This document shows, piece after piece, positions 39,379-48,322 of a stretch of 64,000 bases of DNA; within the stretch, counting starts at the first letter, position 1, and every line of letters begins with the position of its first letter. The notes beneath the pieces were generated by a model. That model saw only the letters and a list, made by a program, of their open reading frames with translations. It made no database searches and was not told the origin of the DNA. Source of the DNA: Chromobacterium amazonense (GTDB lineage: Bacteria > Pseudomonadota > Gammaproteobacteria > Burkholderiales > Chromobacteriaceae); the NCBI RefSeq assembly GCF_001855565.1, contig NZ_MKCR01000033.1:234263-298262 (forward strand), given 5' to 3'. The position numbers and the translations under genes are program-made.

Positions 39379-40137
39379 CTAGCGAATCCGGGCGCGTTCG
39401 AAAGCCAGCAGGCGGGAGATGGTGCCGTCGGCCAGCATGGCGCGCAGCGCGTGTTCAAATTCGGCTTTTTCCGGCTGCAATGGCGAATGGCGCGCCAGGG
39501 CCAGCCGGTTGGGATGGGGATTGTCCAGCGTCAGCCGCGCGCGCTGCACCCGGCCGGCGAATTCCTCGGTGGACGCCAGCAGCGCGCTTTGCTGCTCATT
39601 GTCTATCAGCACGTCGACGCGGCCGGCCACCAGCTTGCGGAAGCTCGATTCCACCGTCGGCCCGGCGTCGCGGCGGATGCGGCCATCGGCGTCGAATTGC
39701 GGCTGGTACTGCACGCCTTCCACCACGCCCACCGTCAGCGGCAGCAGGTCGGCGTAATGGCTGATGTCGCGGCTGTCGCCGCTGCGTTGGTAAAACGCCA
39801 GCCGGTTGTCGTTGGCGAACGGCGGCTCCAGGAAGTCCAGATAGCGCGCCCGCTGCGGCGTGTTCTGCACGCCTATCATCAGGTCTGCCTTGCCATTCTG
39901 CATGGCGGCCAGACAGCGCGACAGCGGGCAGGGCAGGAAATGCAGCGAGAGATGCATGCGCCGCGCCAGCTCGCGCACGATATCGGTGTACGGCCCGGCC
40001 GGCTGGCCTTGGCTGTCGAATGTTTTCCAGGGGGCGAATGCGTTGTAGGCGAAAACCAGCGCTTGCGGCTTAGCCTGCGCGGCGGCCAGCGCCGAGGCGG
40101 ACAGAACGAACAGCAACAGAGCGGTCAGTTTCTTCAC
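39379..40137 (-). CDS. Orphan periplasmic solute-binding protein, family 3
   Basis: About 252 residues if it starts at GTG 40137 (KKLTALLLFVLSASALAAAQA is a good signal peptide). The mature part has FAYNAFAPWKTFDSQG, GPYTDIVRELARRM, and ADLMIGVQNTPQRARYLDFL, matching SBP_bac_3. No permease or ATPase gene is next to it; the gltL gene upstream has its own terminator. The upstream open frame has no ATG near the signal sequence, which favours the GTG start. Confidence 0.78.
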   Translation of the reverse strand: MKKLTALLLFVLSASALAAAQAKPQALVFAYNAFAPWKTFDSQGQPAGPYTDIVRELARRMHLSLHFLPCPLSRCLAAMQNGKADLMIGVQNTPQRARYLDFLEPPFANDNRLAFYQRSGDSRDISHYADLLPLTVGVVEGVQYQPQFDADGRIRRDAGPTVESSFRKLVAGRVDVLIDNEQQSALLASTEEFAGRVQRARLTLDNPHPNRLALARHSPLQPEKAEFEHALRAMLADGTISRLLAFERARIR

Positions 40138-40291
40138 GGTGGTTTTGCTTGGAAATGTTTTCAGCAATCGTATCCGGTAATTGCGAATGACATGGTTTTT
40201 GTTGTTGCCCGATGAGTTTGGCTGTTGCAAAAAGGCAGTTTTCAGCGCTTTGCCATTTTCATGGCGCGCCCGCAGGCGGTGCCGATGCAAA

Positions 40292-40315
40292 AAGCCCGCG
40301 CCAAGGCGCGGGCTT
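40292..40315 (-). terminator. Terminator after gltL
   Basis: AAGCCCGCGCC pairs with GGCGCGGGCTT around AA. On the minus strand it is followed by TTTTGCAT. It closes the glt operon. Confidence 0.88.
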
Positions 40316-40336
40316 GGGTCTGGCCGGAAAACCGGA

Positions 40337-41076
<740 letters not shown>

Positions 41077-41080
<4 letters not shown>

Positions 41081-41745
41081 ACAGCCAACCTTTGTTGCAG
41101 GCGCTTCACCAAACGCGAAGCGCTAAAACTGATTACGAAGTAGACCACGCCGGCGAATATCAGGAATTCGTGCGGCAGGCCGACGATGTCGCCCTTGGAG
41201 CGGGAGGTATTCAGAAAATCCATCAGTCCGACAGCGTATACCAGAGACGTATCCTGGAACAGGATGATGGACTGCTGCAAGAGCAGCGGCAGCATCTTGC
41301 GCAGCGCCTGCGGCAGCACGATCAGCGCCATCACCTGGTGGTAGCGCATGCCCAGCGCGTAGGCGGCATTGGGCTGGCCTTTCGGTATCGCCTGGATGCC
41401 GGCGCGGACGATCTCGGCGAAATACGCCGCCTCGAACATCACGAAGGCGGTGAGGCAGGAGGTGAAAGCGCCCACCGGCTCCAGGCTGCCGGTGATCCGG
41501 TTCAACAGCAGCGGCACCGCCAGGTAGAACCAGGAGATCACCAGCAAGAGCGGAATGGAGCGGAAGTAATAGATGTAGGCCGTGGCCAGCGCCGACAGCG
41601 GTTTGAAGTCGGATAAGCGCGCCAGCGCCAGCACAATCCCAAGCAACACGCCGCCTATCACGCCGCCGGCCAGCATCTTCAGTGTCAGCAGCATGCCTTG
41701 GCTCAGTCCGGGCAAGGCGGGAACGATTTGGCTGAAATCCATCAT
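41077..41745 (-). CDS. gltK: Glutamate/aspartate ABC transporter permease
   Basis: A 222-residue inner-membrane permease of the HisMQ family with about five helices. The coupling loop EIVRAGIQAIPKGQPNAAYALGM contacts the ATPase. It overlaps both gltJ and gltL by four bases, so the subunits are translationally coupled. The order gltI-gltJ-gltK-gltL matches E. coli. Confidence 0.93.
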
Positions 41746-42482
41746 TTGCCTCCCATCATGCCGGGCACCCTGAGCTGTTTCTCCAGCCCGTTCATCAGCA
41801 GCATCAGGCTCATATTGAGCACGAAGTAGATGACGGTGGCCAGGGTGAAAGCCTCGAAGATATTCGCGGAATACTCGGCGGTCTGCCGGGTTTGCGCCAG
41901 CAACTCCATCAGCCCGATCAGCGACGCCACCGACGAGTTCTTGATGATGTTCAGGAACTCGCTGGTCAAGGGCGGGATGATGACGCGCAGCGCCTGCGGC
42001 AGCAGCACGTGGCGGTAGGTTTGCGCCTGCGAGAAGCCCATCGCCATGGCGGCGTTGCGCTGACCTTTAGGCAATGCTTCGATGCCGGTGCGCACCTGTT
42101 CCGCCACGCGGGCGGCGGTGAACAGGCCCAGGCAGACGACCACCGACAGGAACTGCGAAGTCGTCGGCGACAAGTCCTGCTTGAACCAGACCTGCGCGCC
42201 CTCCGGCAGCAGGTCCGGCACCAGGAAATACCAGATGAACAGCTGCACCAGCAACGGCACATTGCGGAACAAATCGATATAAGCGGCGGCGAGCGCGGCC
42301 GGCCAGCGCGTGGGCAGCGTGCGCGCCACGCCGACCACCGTGCCGATGGCGAGCGCGATGAGCCAGCCGCTCAGCGCCACCGCCAGCGTCCAGTACAGTC
42401 CGCTGGCAAACCAATTGAGATAGATTTCGCTACCGACGCCGGTAGGTTTGAAGAAGATTCCCCAGTCCCAGTGATAATTCAT
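41742..42482 (-). CDS. gltJ: Glutamate/aspartate ABC transporter permease
   Basis: A 246-residue HisMQ-type permease starting at MNYHWDWGIFF, the usual GltJ N-terminus. It has about five helices and the coupling loop EQVRTGIEALPKGQRNAAMAMG. The upstream in-frame extension is not conserved. It overlaps gltK by four bases. A strong hairpin at 42568-42589 lies between gltI and gltJ. Confidence 0.94.
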   Translation of the reverse strand: MNYHWDWGIFFKPTGVGSEIYLNWFASGLYWTLAVALSGWLIALAIGTVVGVARTLPTRWPAALAAAYIDLFRNVPLLVQLFIWYFLVPDLLPEGAQVWFKQDLSPTTSQFLSVVVCLGLFTAARVAEQVRTGIEALPKGQRNAAMAMGFSQAQTYRHVLLPQALRVIIPPLTSEFLNIIKNSSVASLIGLMELLAQTRQTAEYSANIFEAFTLATVIYFVLNMSLMLLMNGLEKQLRVPGMMGGK

Positions 42483-42567
42483 GGCAACCACTCCCAGCCG
42501 CGCGGTCGTCAGACGGCGCGGCGATTGATGCCCCTGCCGGCCCAAGACGGCCGCGCAGGGTGAAACC

Positions 42568-42589
42568 GCCGCCTGCTTGGGCAGGCGGC
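42568..42589 (-). terminator. Intercistronic hairpin between gltI and gltJ
   Basis: GCCGCCTGC (42568-42576) pairs perfectly with GCAGGCGGC (42581-42589) around TTGG, without a full T-run. Such hairpins stabilise binding-protein mRNA or partly terminate, giving more binding protein than permease. Confidence 0.6.
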
Positions 42590-42638
42590 TTGGCGTTCAA
42601 AGCTTCAGGGCGAAGGCCGCAGCCGCGGCCAGGCCGGC

Positions 42639-43538
42639 TTACTCGGCGGGCTTGTCGGTCGGCTTGGCCAACAGCGCCTTCAGCTCGTCGGACATCGGGA
42701 AGTTGAGGTTCAGGCCTTTCGGCGGCACCGGGCTGGTGAACCACTTGGCGTAGATCTTGTTGATCTCGCCGGACTTGAAGGTATTGGTCAGCGCGGTGTC
42801 CACCACCTTCTTGAAGGCCGGGTCGTCCTTGCGCAGCATGCAGCCGTAGATTTCATACGACTGCGACTTGCCGGTCACGGTCCAATTGGCCGGGTTCTTG
42901 GCCTTGGCCATTTCGCCGTACAACAGCGCGTCGTCCATCATGAAGGCGGCGGCGCGGCCGGATTCCAGCATCAGGAACGATTCGCCGTGGTCCTTGGCCG
43001 AGATCACGTTCATGCCCAGGTTCTTGCTGGCGTTCATCGCCTTGATCAGGCGTTCGGACGTGGTGCCGGCGGTGGTGACCACGTTTTTGCCCTTCAGGTC
43101 CGGAAAGTCCTTGATGCCGGAGGTCTTGGCCGTCAGCAAGCGGGTGCCGATCTCGAAGATGCCGACCGAGAACGCCACCTGCTTGCCGCGTTCAGCGTTA
43201 TTGGTGGTGGAGCCGCACTCCAGGTCCACCGTGCCGTTCTGCACCAGCGGGATGCGGGTCTGCGAGGTCACCAGGTTGTAGCGCACCTGCAGGTTCGGCA
43301 TCTTCAGTTCTTTCTTGACCTCGTCCACCACTTTATTGGCGAGGTCCACCGAATAGCCGATCGGCTTCTGGTTGTTGTCGTAGTACGAGAACGGGATGGA
43401 CGAATCGCGGTTGCCCAGCACGATCACGCCGGATTCCTTGATCTTCTTCAGCGTGCCGGTCAGCTCGGCCGCGCCTGCAGGCAGGGAGGCCAGTGCGGCC
43501 AAGGTACATCCGGCAATGACGGAGGTGCGGATATGCAT
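42639..43538 (-). CDS. gltI: Glutamate/aspartate-binding periplasmic protein
   Basis: A 299-residue family 3 binding protein with signal peptide SVIAGCTLAALASLPAGA. Typical segments are IPFSYYDNNQKPIGYSVDLA, LECGSTTNNAERGKQV and the AFMMDDALLYG stretch, matching GltI. It delivers glutamate and aspartate to GltJKL. First gene of gltIJKL, transcribed leftwards, 110 bases after rsmA in the same direction. Confidence 0.94.
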   Translation of the reverse strand: MHIRTSVIAGCTLAALASLPAGAAELTGTLKKIKESGVIVLGNRDSSIPFSYYDNNQKPIGYSVDLANKVVDEVKKELKMPNLQVRYNLVTSQTRIPLVQNGTVDLECGSTTNNAERGKQVAFSVGIFEIGTRLLTAKTSGIKDFPDLKGKNVVTTAGTTSERLIKAMNASKNLGMNVISAKDHGESFLMLESGRAAAFMMDDALLYGEMAKAKNPANWTVTGKSQSYEIYGCMLRKDDPAFKKVVDTALTNTFKSGEINKIYAKWFTSPVPPKGLNLNFPMSDELKALLAKPTDKPAE

Positions 43539-43648
43539 GGAGTTTCTCCTTATAGACTCTCTTTGCGGGGGAGGCGGCGCCGCTTGGGCGGCGCCTTGAT
43601 CTTCTTTTTAGCGATTGTCTGACAGTATGCTGATATTTTTTGTTTGTG

Positions 43649-44437
43649 TCAGGACTGAATGCCTTTGTCAGATAAATGGTTAGCCAGGCGGACATAGTCC
43701 TCCACCGGCAGGTTCTCCGGACGCAGGCCGGGATCGATGCCCAGCGCCTCCAGATCGGCCGCATCGACCAGGCCCTTGAGATTGTTGCGCAGCGTCTTGC
43801 GGCGCTGGGCAAAGGCCTGGATCACCAGTTTTTCCAGCATCGCCTCATCGCGCGCCACGCCGCAGCGGCCCGGCGCCGGGATCATCCGCACCACGGCGGA
43901 ATCCACCTTCGGCGGCGGCCAGAACGCCTCCGGCGGCACGAACAGGATGTTTTCCATGTAGAAGCGGTACTGCAGCATGACGGAGAGCCGGCCGTAATCG
44001 GCGGTGGACGGCTCCGCCACCATGCGCTCGATCACTTCCTTCTGCAGCATGAAGTGCATGTCCAGCACGCGGTTGCCGTAGCTGGCCAGGTGGAACAGCA
44101 GCGGCGTGGAGATGTTGTACGGCAGGTTGCCGACGATCTTCAGCGGCTGTTGGCTGACCGAGGCGAAATCGAAGGCCAGCGCGTCGCCGGCGTGGATGGT
44201 CAGCTTGTCGGTTGGATGCTCGGCCTTGAGCCGCTCGATGATGTCGCGGTCGATTTCCACCACATGCAGGTGCTTGAGACGCGCCAGCAGCGGTTTGGTG
44301 ATGGCGCCCAGGCCGGGGCCGATTTCAATGACAATGTCGTCCGGTTGCGGGTTGACCGCGTGGACGATGCCGGCGATGACGCTGGCGTCCTGCAGGAAGT
44401 TCTGCCCGAAACGCTTGCGCGGGATGTGAGTGCTCAT
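43649..44437 (-). CDS. rsmA: 16S rRNA dimethyladenosine transferase
   Basis: A 262-residue methyltransferase (KsgA) that dimethylates A1518 and A1519 of 16S rRNA. Motifs: [11 protein letters not shown], the SAM-binding [10 protein letters not shown], and the catalytic GNLPYNIS. The C-terminal helical domain has [15 protein letters not shown]. Full length; the start at [12 protein letters not shown] is canonical. The usual partner pdxA is not adjacent. Confidence 0.96.
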   Translation of the reverse strand: MSTHIPRKRFGQNFLQDASVIAGIVHAVNPQPDDIVIEIGPGLGAITKPLLARLKHLHVVEIDRDIIERLKAEHPTDKLTIHAGDALAFDFASVSQQPLKIVGNLPYNISTPLLFHLASYGNRVLDMHFMLQKEVIERMVAEPSTADYGRLSVMLQYRFYMENILFVPPEAFWPPPKVDSAVVRMIPAPGRCGVARDEAMLEKLVIQAFAQRRKTLRNNLKGLVDAADLEALGIDPGLRPENLPVEDYVRLANHLSDKGIQS

Positions 44438-44515
44438 GAATTTGCCAAAACTTGGAACAGCCGCGATTGTACTCGCGCCGCGGCAAATGTCCCAAGCGAT
44501 TCAGGCAGTTGGCCT

Positions 44516-44542
44516 GATTTCCCGCAGCGCCTGCGGGAAATC
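44516..44542 (-). terminator. Perfect 12-bp hairpin downstream of the Bcr-type gene
   Basis: GATTTCCCGCAG pairs perfectly with CTGCGGGAAATC around CGC. It begins one base after the stop of the leftward MFS gene and lacks a clear T-run, so it may protect the 3' end rather than terminate by itself. Confidence 0.55.
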
Positions 44543-44543
44543 G

Positions 44544-45752
44544 TCAAGCGCCCGCCGGCGCCGGCACCCCAGGCTGGCGCAAGGCCAGAGCGCAGCCGGC
44601 GGACAGCACCAGCGCCGCGCCGGCCAGCGCCCACTCGCCCGGCACCGGCAAGGCGGCCAGTCCGGCCGACAGCGCGGCGGCGAACAGCATCTGGCTGCAG
44701 CCCAACAAGGCGGCGGCGCGGCCGGCGGCATGGCTGAACGGCGCCATCGCCAGGCTGCTGGCCGGCCCCAAGGTGAAGGCGAAGCCCACGCTCAACACCG
44801 CCACCGGCCCCATGTAATGCCAGGCTTCGCCGCGGCCGGAAAACACCAGCAGCAGCAAGCCGGCCAAGGCCATCAGGCTGAGCCCGCAGTGCAGCAGCGC
44901 CTGCAGCGAAAAACGGCCGATCAGCCGCAGGCTGGCGAAGCTGGCGGCCATGATCAACAAGGCATTGGCGCCGAACAGCAGACCGAAGGCGGCAGCGTCC
45001 ATCCCGCCGCGGGCGATCAGCACGCCGGGAGCCAGTGTGACGTAGCTCAATATCATGCCCAGCGCGGCGCAACTGCAGGCGCCGTAGCGCAGCAGTTCCG
45101 GGTGGCGCAGCAAATCGGCGCTGCCGATGCGCTCGGCCCGCGGCGGCGCGGCGGGACGCGTCTCCGGCATGCGCCAGGCCAGGACGGCGAAGGCGGCCAG
45201 GGCCAGCGCCGCCAGCAGCTGGAAACAGGACGGCCAGCCGTATTGCCGGATCAACAAGCCGCCCAAGGACGGCGCCAGCGCCGGCACGATGCTGAGCGTG
45301 CCGTTGAGCAGGCTGTAGCGGCGGGCGGCCGCGTGGCCGGAGTAGCAGTCGCGGATCAGGGTGAAGGCGCATACCGCGCTGGCGCTGGCGCCCAGCCCCT
45401 GCAGCATGCGCGCCAGCATGAAACCGGACAAGGCGCCGCTGCGGCTGGCCAGCACGGAGGCGGCGGCATAGACCAGCAGGCCGCCCAGCGCTACAGGGCG
45501 GCGGCCGATGCGGTCCGCCAGCGGCCCGAACAACAGCTGGCCCAAGCCCAGGCTGAACACGAAGGCGCCGATGCTGGCCGAGGCGTCGGCATGGAATTGG
45601 CTGTGCAGCTGCGGCAACGCCGGCAGGTAAAGATCAATCCCCAGCGGGTTGAACAGGATCAACAAAATGGCGACGGCAGTGGCTAAATTGGCGTGATGGG
45701 CGTTAAGGCGGGCATGCGGCATGGCGCGAGACGGCTGGCGGAAAATAGCCAT
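44544..45752 (-). CDS. Bcr/CflA-family multidrug efflux MFS transporter
   Basis: A 402-residue protein with 12 helices. Family hallmarks are DLYLPALPQLHSQF in TM1, LGQLLFGPLADRIGRRPVAL (motif A) after TM2, and FMLARMLQGLGASASAV in TM4. These pumps export drugs such as bicyclomycin, chloramphenicol or sulfonamides. Starts at 45752 or 45722 are both possible; neither has a good ribosome binding site. Monocistronic and leftward. Confidence 0.88.
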   Translation of the reverse strand: MAIFRQPSRAMPHARLNAHHANLATAVAILLILFNPLGIDLYLPALPQLHSQFHADASASIGAFVFSLGLGQLLFGPLADRIGRRPVALGGLLVYAAASVLASRSGALSGFMLARMLQGLGASASAVCAFTLIRDCYSGHAAARRYSLLNGTLSIVPALAPSLGGLLIRQYGWPSCFQLLAALALAAFAVLAWRMPETRPAAPPRAERIGSADLLRHPELLRYGACSCAALGMILSYVTLAPGVLIARGGMDAAAFGLLFGANALLIMAASFASLRLIGRFSLQALLHCGLSLMALAGLLLLVFSGRGEAWHYMGPVAVLSVGFAFTLGPASSLAMAPFSHAAGRAAALLGCSQMLFAAALSAGLAALPVPGEWALAGAALVLSAGCALALRQPGVPAPAGA

Positions 45753-46000
45753 GATACCAAAACAGTCTATTGATGCTCAATTTGCATAAAATAAATCATC
45801 GGTAAGATTGATGGCATGAACGCGCGCTGGCCTGCGCCCGCGCGGCTTACAAATGTTTACCAATCCGCGCCCTGCGCCAAGTGCTTGAATCCACGGACGC
45901 GTCACGGCGCACGCGCCGGGCTGTCGCGGTGGAAAGATGGTTGGCCGCCTGCCGCTCTGGTAACCTAGGCGGCAGCCAAAGAACAAACGAGCAGCCTGAC

Positions 46001-46597
46001 ATGATCGCCAATGACAATAGAATATATCTCGCCTCCGGCAGCCCGCGCCGGCGCGAGATCCTGGAGCAGCTTGGCCTGAATCTGGAGCGCATCCACGCCG
46101 ACATCGACGAAACGGTGCGTCCTGGCGAAGACGCCGTCGCCTACACCGAGCGGCTGGCGCGCGAGAAGGCCGAGGCGGGCTGGCAAGTGGTGGCGTCTTG
46201 CGGCCTGCCGGAGCGCCCGCTTTTGGCGGCCGACACCACGGTGACCCAGGACGGCGAAATCTTCGGCAAGCCGGAAGACGCCGCCGACGCCCGCCGCATG
46301 CTGCTGGCCTTCTCCGGCCGCAGCCACCAGGCGATCACCAGCGTGGCGGTCAGGCGCGGCGACAAGCTGCTGGTCCGGACCTCGGTCACCGACGTTTATT
46401 TCAAGAAGCTGTCCGACGCTGAAATCCAGCGCTACATCGACAGCGGCGAACCGTTCGACAAGGCCGGCGGCTACGGCATCCAGGGCCGCGCCGGCGTCTT
46501 CATCGAGCGCATCGCGGGCAGCTACACCGGCGTGATGGGCCTGCCGGTGTATGAAACCGCCTTGCTGTTGGCCGAGTTCGGCTTCGATCTGCCGTAA
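46001..46597 (+). CDS. maf: Maf-type nucleotide pyrophosphatase (dTTP/UTP)
   Basis: A 198-residue Maf/Ham1-fold enzyme beginning with IYLASGSPRRREILEQL. The catalytic aspartate is in LLAADTTVTQDGEIFGKP; GGYGIQGRAGVFIERI and GSYTGVMGLP are conserved. It hydrolyses non-canonical or excess pyrimidine nucleotides and slows septum formation. The start at 46001 follows the family; the longer frame upstream is not conserved. It forms the usual maf-rng pair, 16 bases from rng. Confidence 0.94.
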   Translation: MIANDNRIYLASGSPRRREILEQLGLNLERIHADIDETVRPGEDAVAYTERLAREKAEAGWQVVASCGLPERPLLAADTTVTQDGEIFGKPEDAADARRMLLAFSGRSHQAITSVAVRRGDKLLVRTSVTDVYFKKLSDAEIQRYIDSGEPFDKAGGYGIQGRAGVFIERIAGSYTGVMGLPVYETALLLAEFGFDLP

Positions 46598-46613
46598 GCC
46601 AAAGGACGCCATC

Positions 46614-48110
46614 ATGCTGCATCAATCGATAGCCCTGCCGCGCGACCTGCCGCGCCCGCAGGAACAGATACTGGTCAATATCACGCCGCAGGAAACCCGC
46701 GTCGCCGTGCTGGAAGAAGGCGTGGTGCAGGAATTGCACGTCGAGCGCGCCGCCAGCCGCGGCATCGTCGGCAATATCTACCTGGGCCAGGTGAAACGCG
46801 TGCTGCCGGGCATGCAGAGCGCCTTCATCGAGATCGGCCTGGAGCGCGCCGCCTTCCTGCACATCGCCGACGTGCTGGAGCAGCGCCAGCATCCGACCGA
46901 GCCGCAGCGCATCGAGAAGATGCTGTTCGAAGGCCAGACCGTGCTGGTGCAGGTGATCAAGGACCCGATCGGCACCAAGGGCGCGCGGCTGTCGACGCAG
47001 ATCTCGCTGGCCGGCCGTTTCCTGGTGCATCTGCCGCAGGAAGAGCACATCGGCGTGTCGCAAAAGATAGAAAGCGACAGCGAGCGCCACAACCTGAAGG
47101 CGCGGCTGGAGAAGCTGCTGCCGGCCGGCAGCCCCAGGGGCTACATCATCCGCACCAGCGCCGAAACCGCGCGCGACGACGAGCTGGCCGCCGACGTCGA
47201 GTACCTGTCCAAGCTGTGGACCGACATCAAGCAGAAGTCGCAGACGCTGCCGGCGCAAAGCCTGCTGTACGACGACTTGCCGCTGGCGGTGCGCGTGCTG
47301 CGCGACATGGTCAGCGGCTACACCGAAAAAGTGCTGGTGGATTCCAACGAGAATTACAGCCGCATGGTGGAGTTCGCCGAACAATACGTGCAGATCGCCG
47401 TCGACAAGATCGAGCGCTACGCCGGCGAGCGGCCGCTGTTCGAGCTGCACGGCATCGAGGCCGAGATCGACAAAGCCTTGGCGCGCCGCGTCAACCTGAA
47501 GTTCGGCGGCTATCTGATCATCGACCAGACCGAGGCGATGACGACGATAGACGTCAACACCGGCGGCTTCGTCGGCAACCGCAACTTCGACGAAACCATT
47601 TTCAAGACCAATCTGGAGGCCACCCAGGTCATCGCCCGCCAGCTGCGGCTGCGCAATCTGGGCGGCATCGTCATCGTCGATTTCATCGACATGGACAGCG
47701 ACGAACACCAGGCGGCGGTGCTGTCCGAGCTGGCCAAGGCCATGGCGCGGGACCGCACCCGGGTGACGCTGAACGGCTTCACCAGCCTGGGGCTGGTGGA
47801 AATCACCCGCAAGCGCACCCGCGAAAGCCTGGCCCATGTGCTGTGCGAACCCTGCCCCACCTGCCAGGGCCGCGGCGAGATCAAGACCGCGCAGACGGTG
47901 TGCTACGAGATCCAGCGCGAGATCGTGCGCGAGGCGCGGCAGTACGACGCCAAGAGCTATCGCATCCTGGCCGCGCAATCGGTGATCGACATGTTCCTGG
48001 ACGAGGAGTCGCAGAGCCTGGCCATGCTGGTGGACTTCATCGGCAAGCCGGTGTCGCTGTCGGTGGAATCGAGCTACACGCAGGAGCAGTTCGACGTAGT
48101 GCTGCTGTGA
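46614..48110 (+). CDS. rng: Ribonuclease G
   Basis: A 498-residue endoribonuclease of the RNase E/G family that matures 16S rRNA 5' ends and degrades mRNA. The S1 domain covers about 38-128 (GNIYLGQVKRVLPGMQSAFIEIG). The DNase I-like catalytic domain holds Asp residues in TTIDVNTGGFVG and IVIVDFIDMD; the zinc-link is CEPCPTCQGRGE. Without the long RNase E tail it is RNase G. The start at 46614 is preceded by AAAGGA. A hairpin series follows. Confidence 0.95.
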   Translation: MLHQSIALPRDLPRPQEQILVNITPQETRVAVLEEGVVQELHVERAASRGIVGNIYLGQVKRVLPGMQSAFIEIGLERAAFLHIADVLEQRQHPTEPQRIEKMLFEGQTVLVQVIKDPIGTKGARLSTQISLAGRFLVHLPQEEHIGVSQKIESDSERHNLKARLEKLLPAGSPRGYIIRTSAETARDDELAADVEYLSKLWTDIKQKSQTLPAQSLLYDDLPLAVRVLRDMVSGYTEKVLVDSNENYSRMVEFAEQYVQIAVDKIERYAGERPLFELHGIEAEIDKALARRVNLKFGGYLIIDQTEAMTTIDVNTGGFVGNRNFDETIFKTNLEATQVIARQLRLRNLGGIVIVDFIDMDSDEHQAAVLSELAKAMARDRTRVTLNGFTSLGLVEITRKRTRESLAHVLCEPCPTCQGRGEIKTAQTVCYEIQREIVREARQYDAKSYRILAAQSVIDMFLDEESQSLAMLVDFIGKPVSLSVESSYTQEQFDVVLL

Positions 48111-48111
48111 G

Positions 48112-48165
48112 GTAGGGCGGAAGCCCGGCTGCGCCGGGCGTTCCGCCGGTTCCGCTGCGCGGAAC
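48112..48165. repeat. REP-like hairpins, locus 2
   Basis: GGTAGGGCGGA starts a hairpin in which GGCGGAA (48116-48122) pairs with TTCCGCC (48141-48147), with CCCGG/CCGGG inside. A second small stem (GTTCCGC/GCGGAAC) follows. It shares the core of loci 30780 and 56044. Confidence 0.7.
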
Positions 48166-48176
48166 GGTCATCCAAG

Positions 48177-48211
48177 AACGGGCAATCGCTACCGCGCGCT
48201 TGCCCGTTTTG
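48177..48211 (+). terminator. Terminator after rng
   Basis: AACGGGCA (48177-48184) pairs with TGCCCGTT (48201-48208), followed by TT. It lies 67 bases after the rng stop, behind the REP-like hairpins. Confidence 0.65.
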
Positions 48212-48240
48212 CTTGGCGCGACCGCTGGCCGCAGACGCAT

Positions 48241-48278
48241 TGTGGATAAAAGATGATTTTGTGGCTTGGTGTGGATAA
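48241..48278 (-). other. Paired DnaA-box-like sites, locus C
   Basis: Two exact TGTGGATAA 9-mers (48241-48249 and 48270-48278), same orientation, 29 bases start to start. They lie between the convergent rng and LasA-like genes, with the same geometry as loci A and B. Confidence 0.6.
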
Positions 48279-48322
48279 GTTGCCGACGCCCTGAGGCAGC
48301 CGCTTCGCGCTAGCCCACGCGC

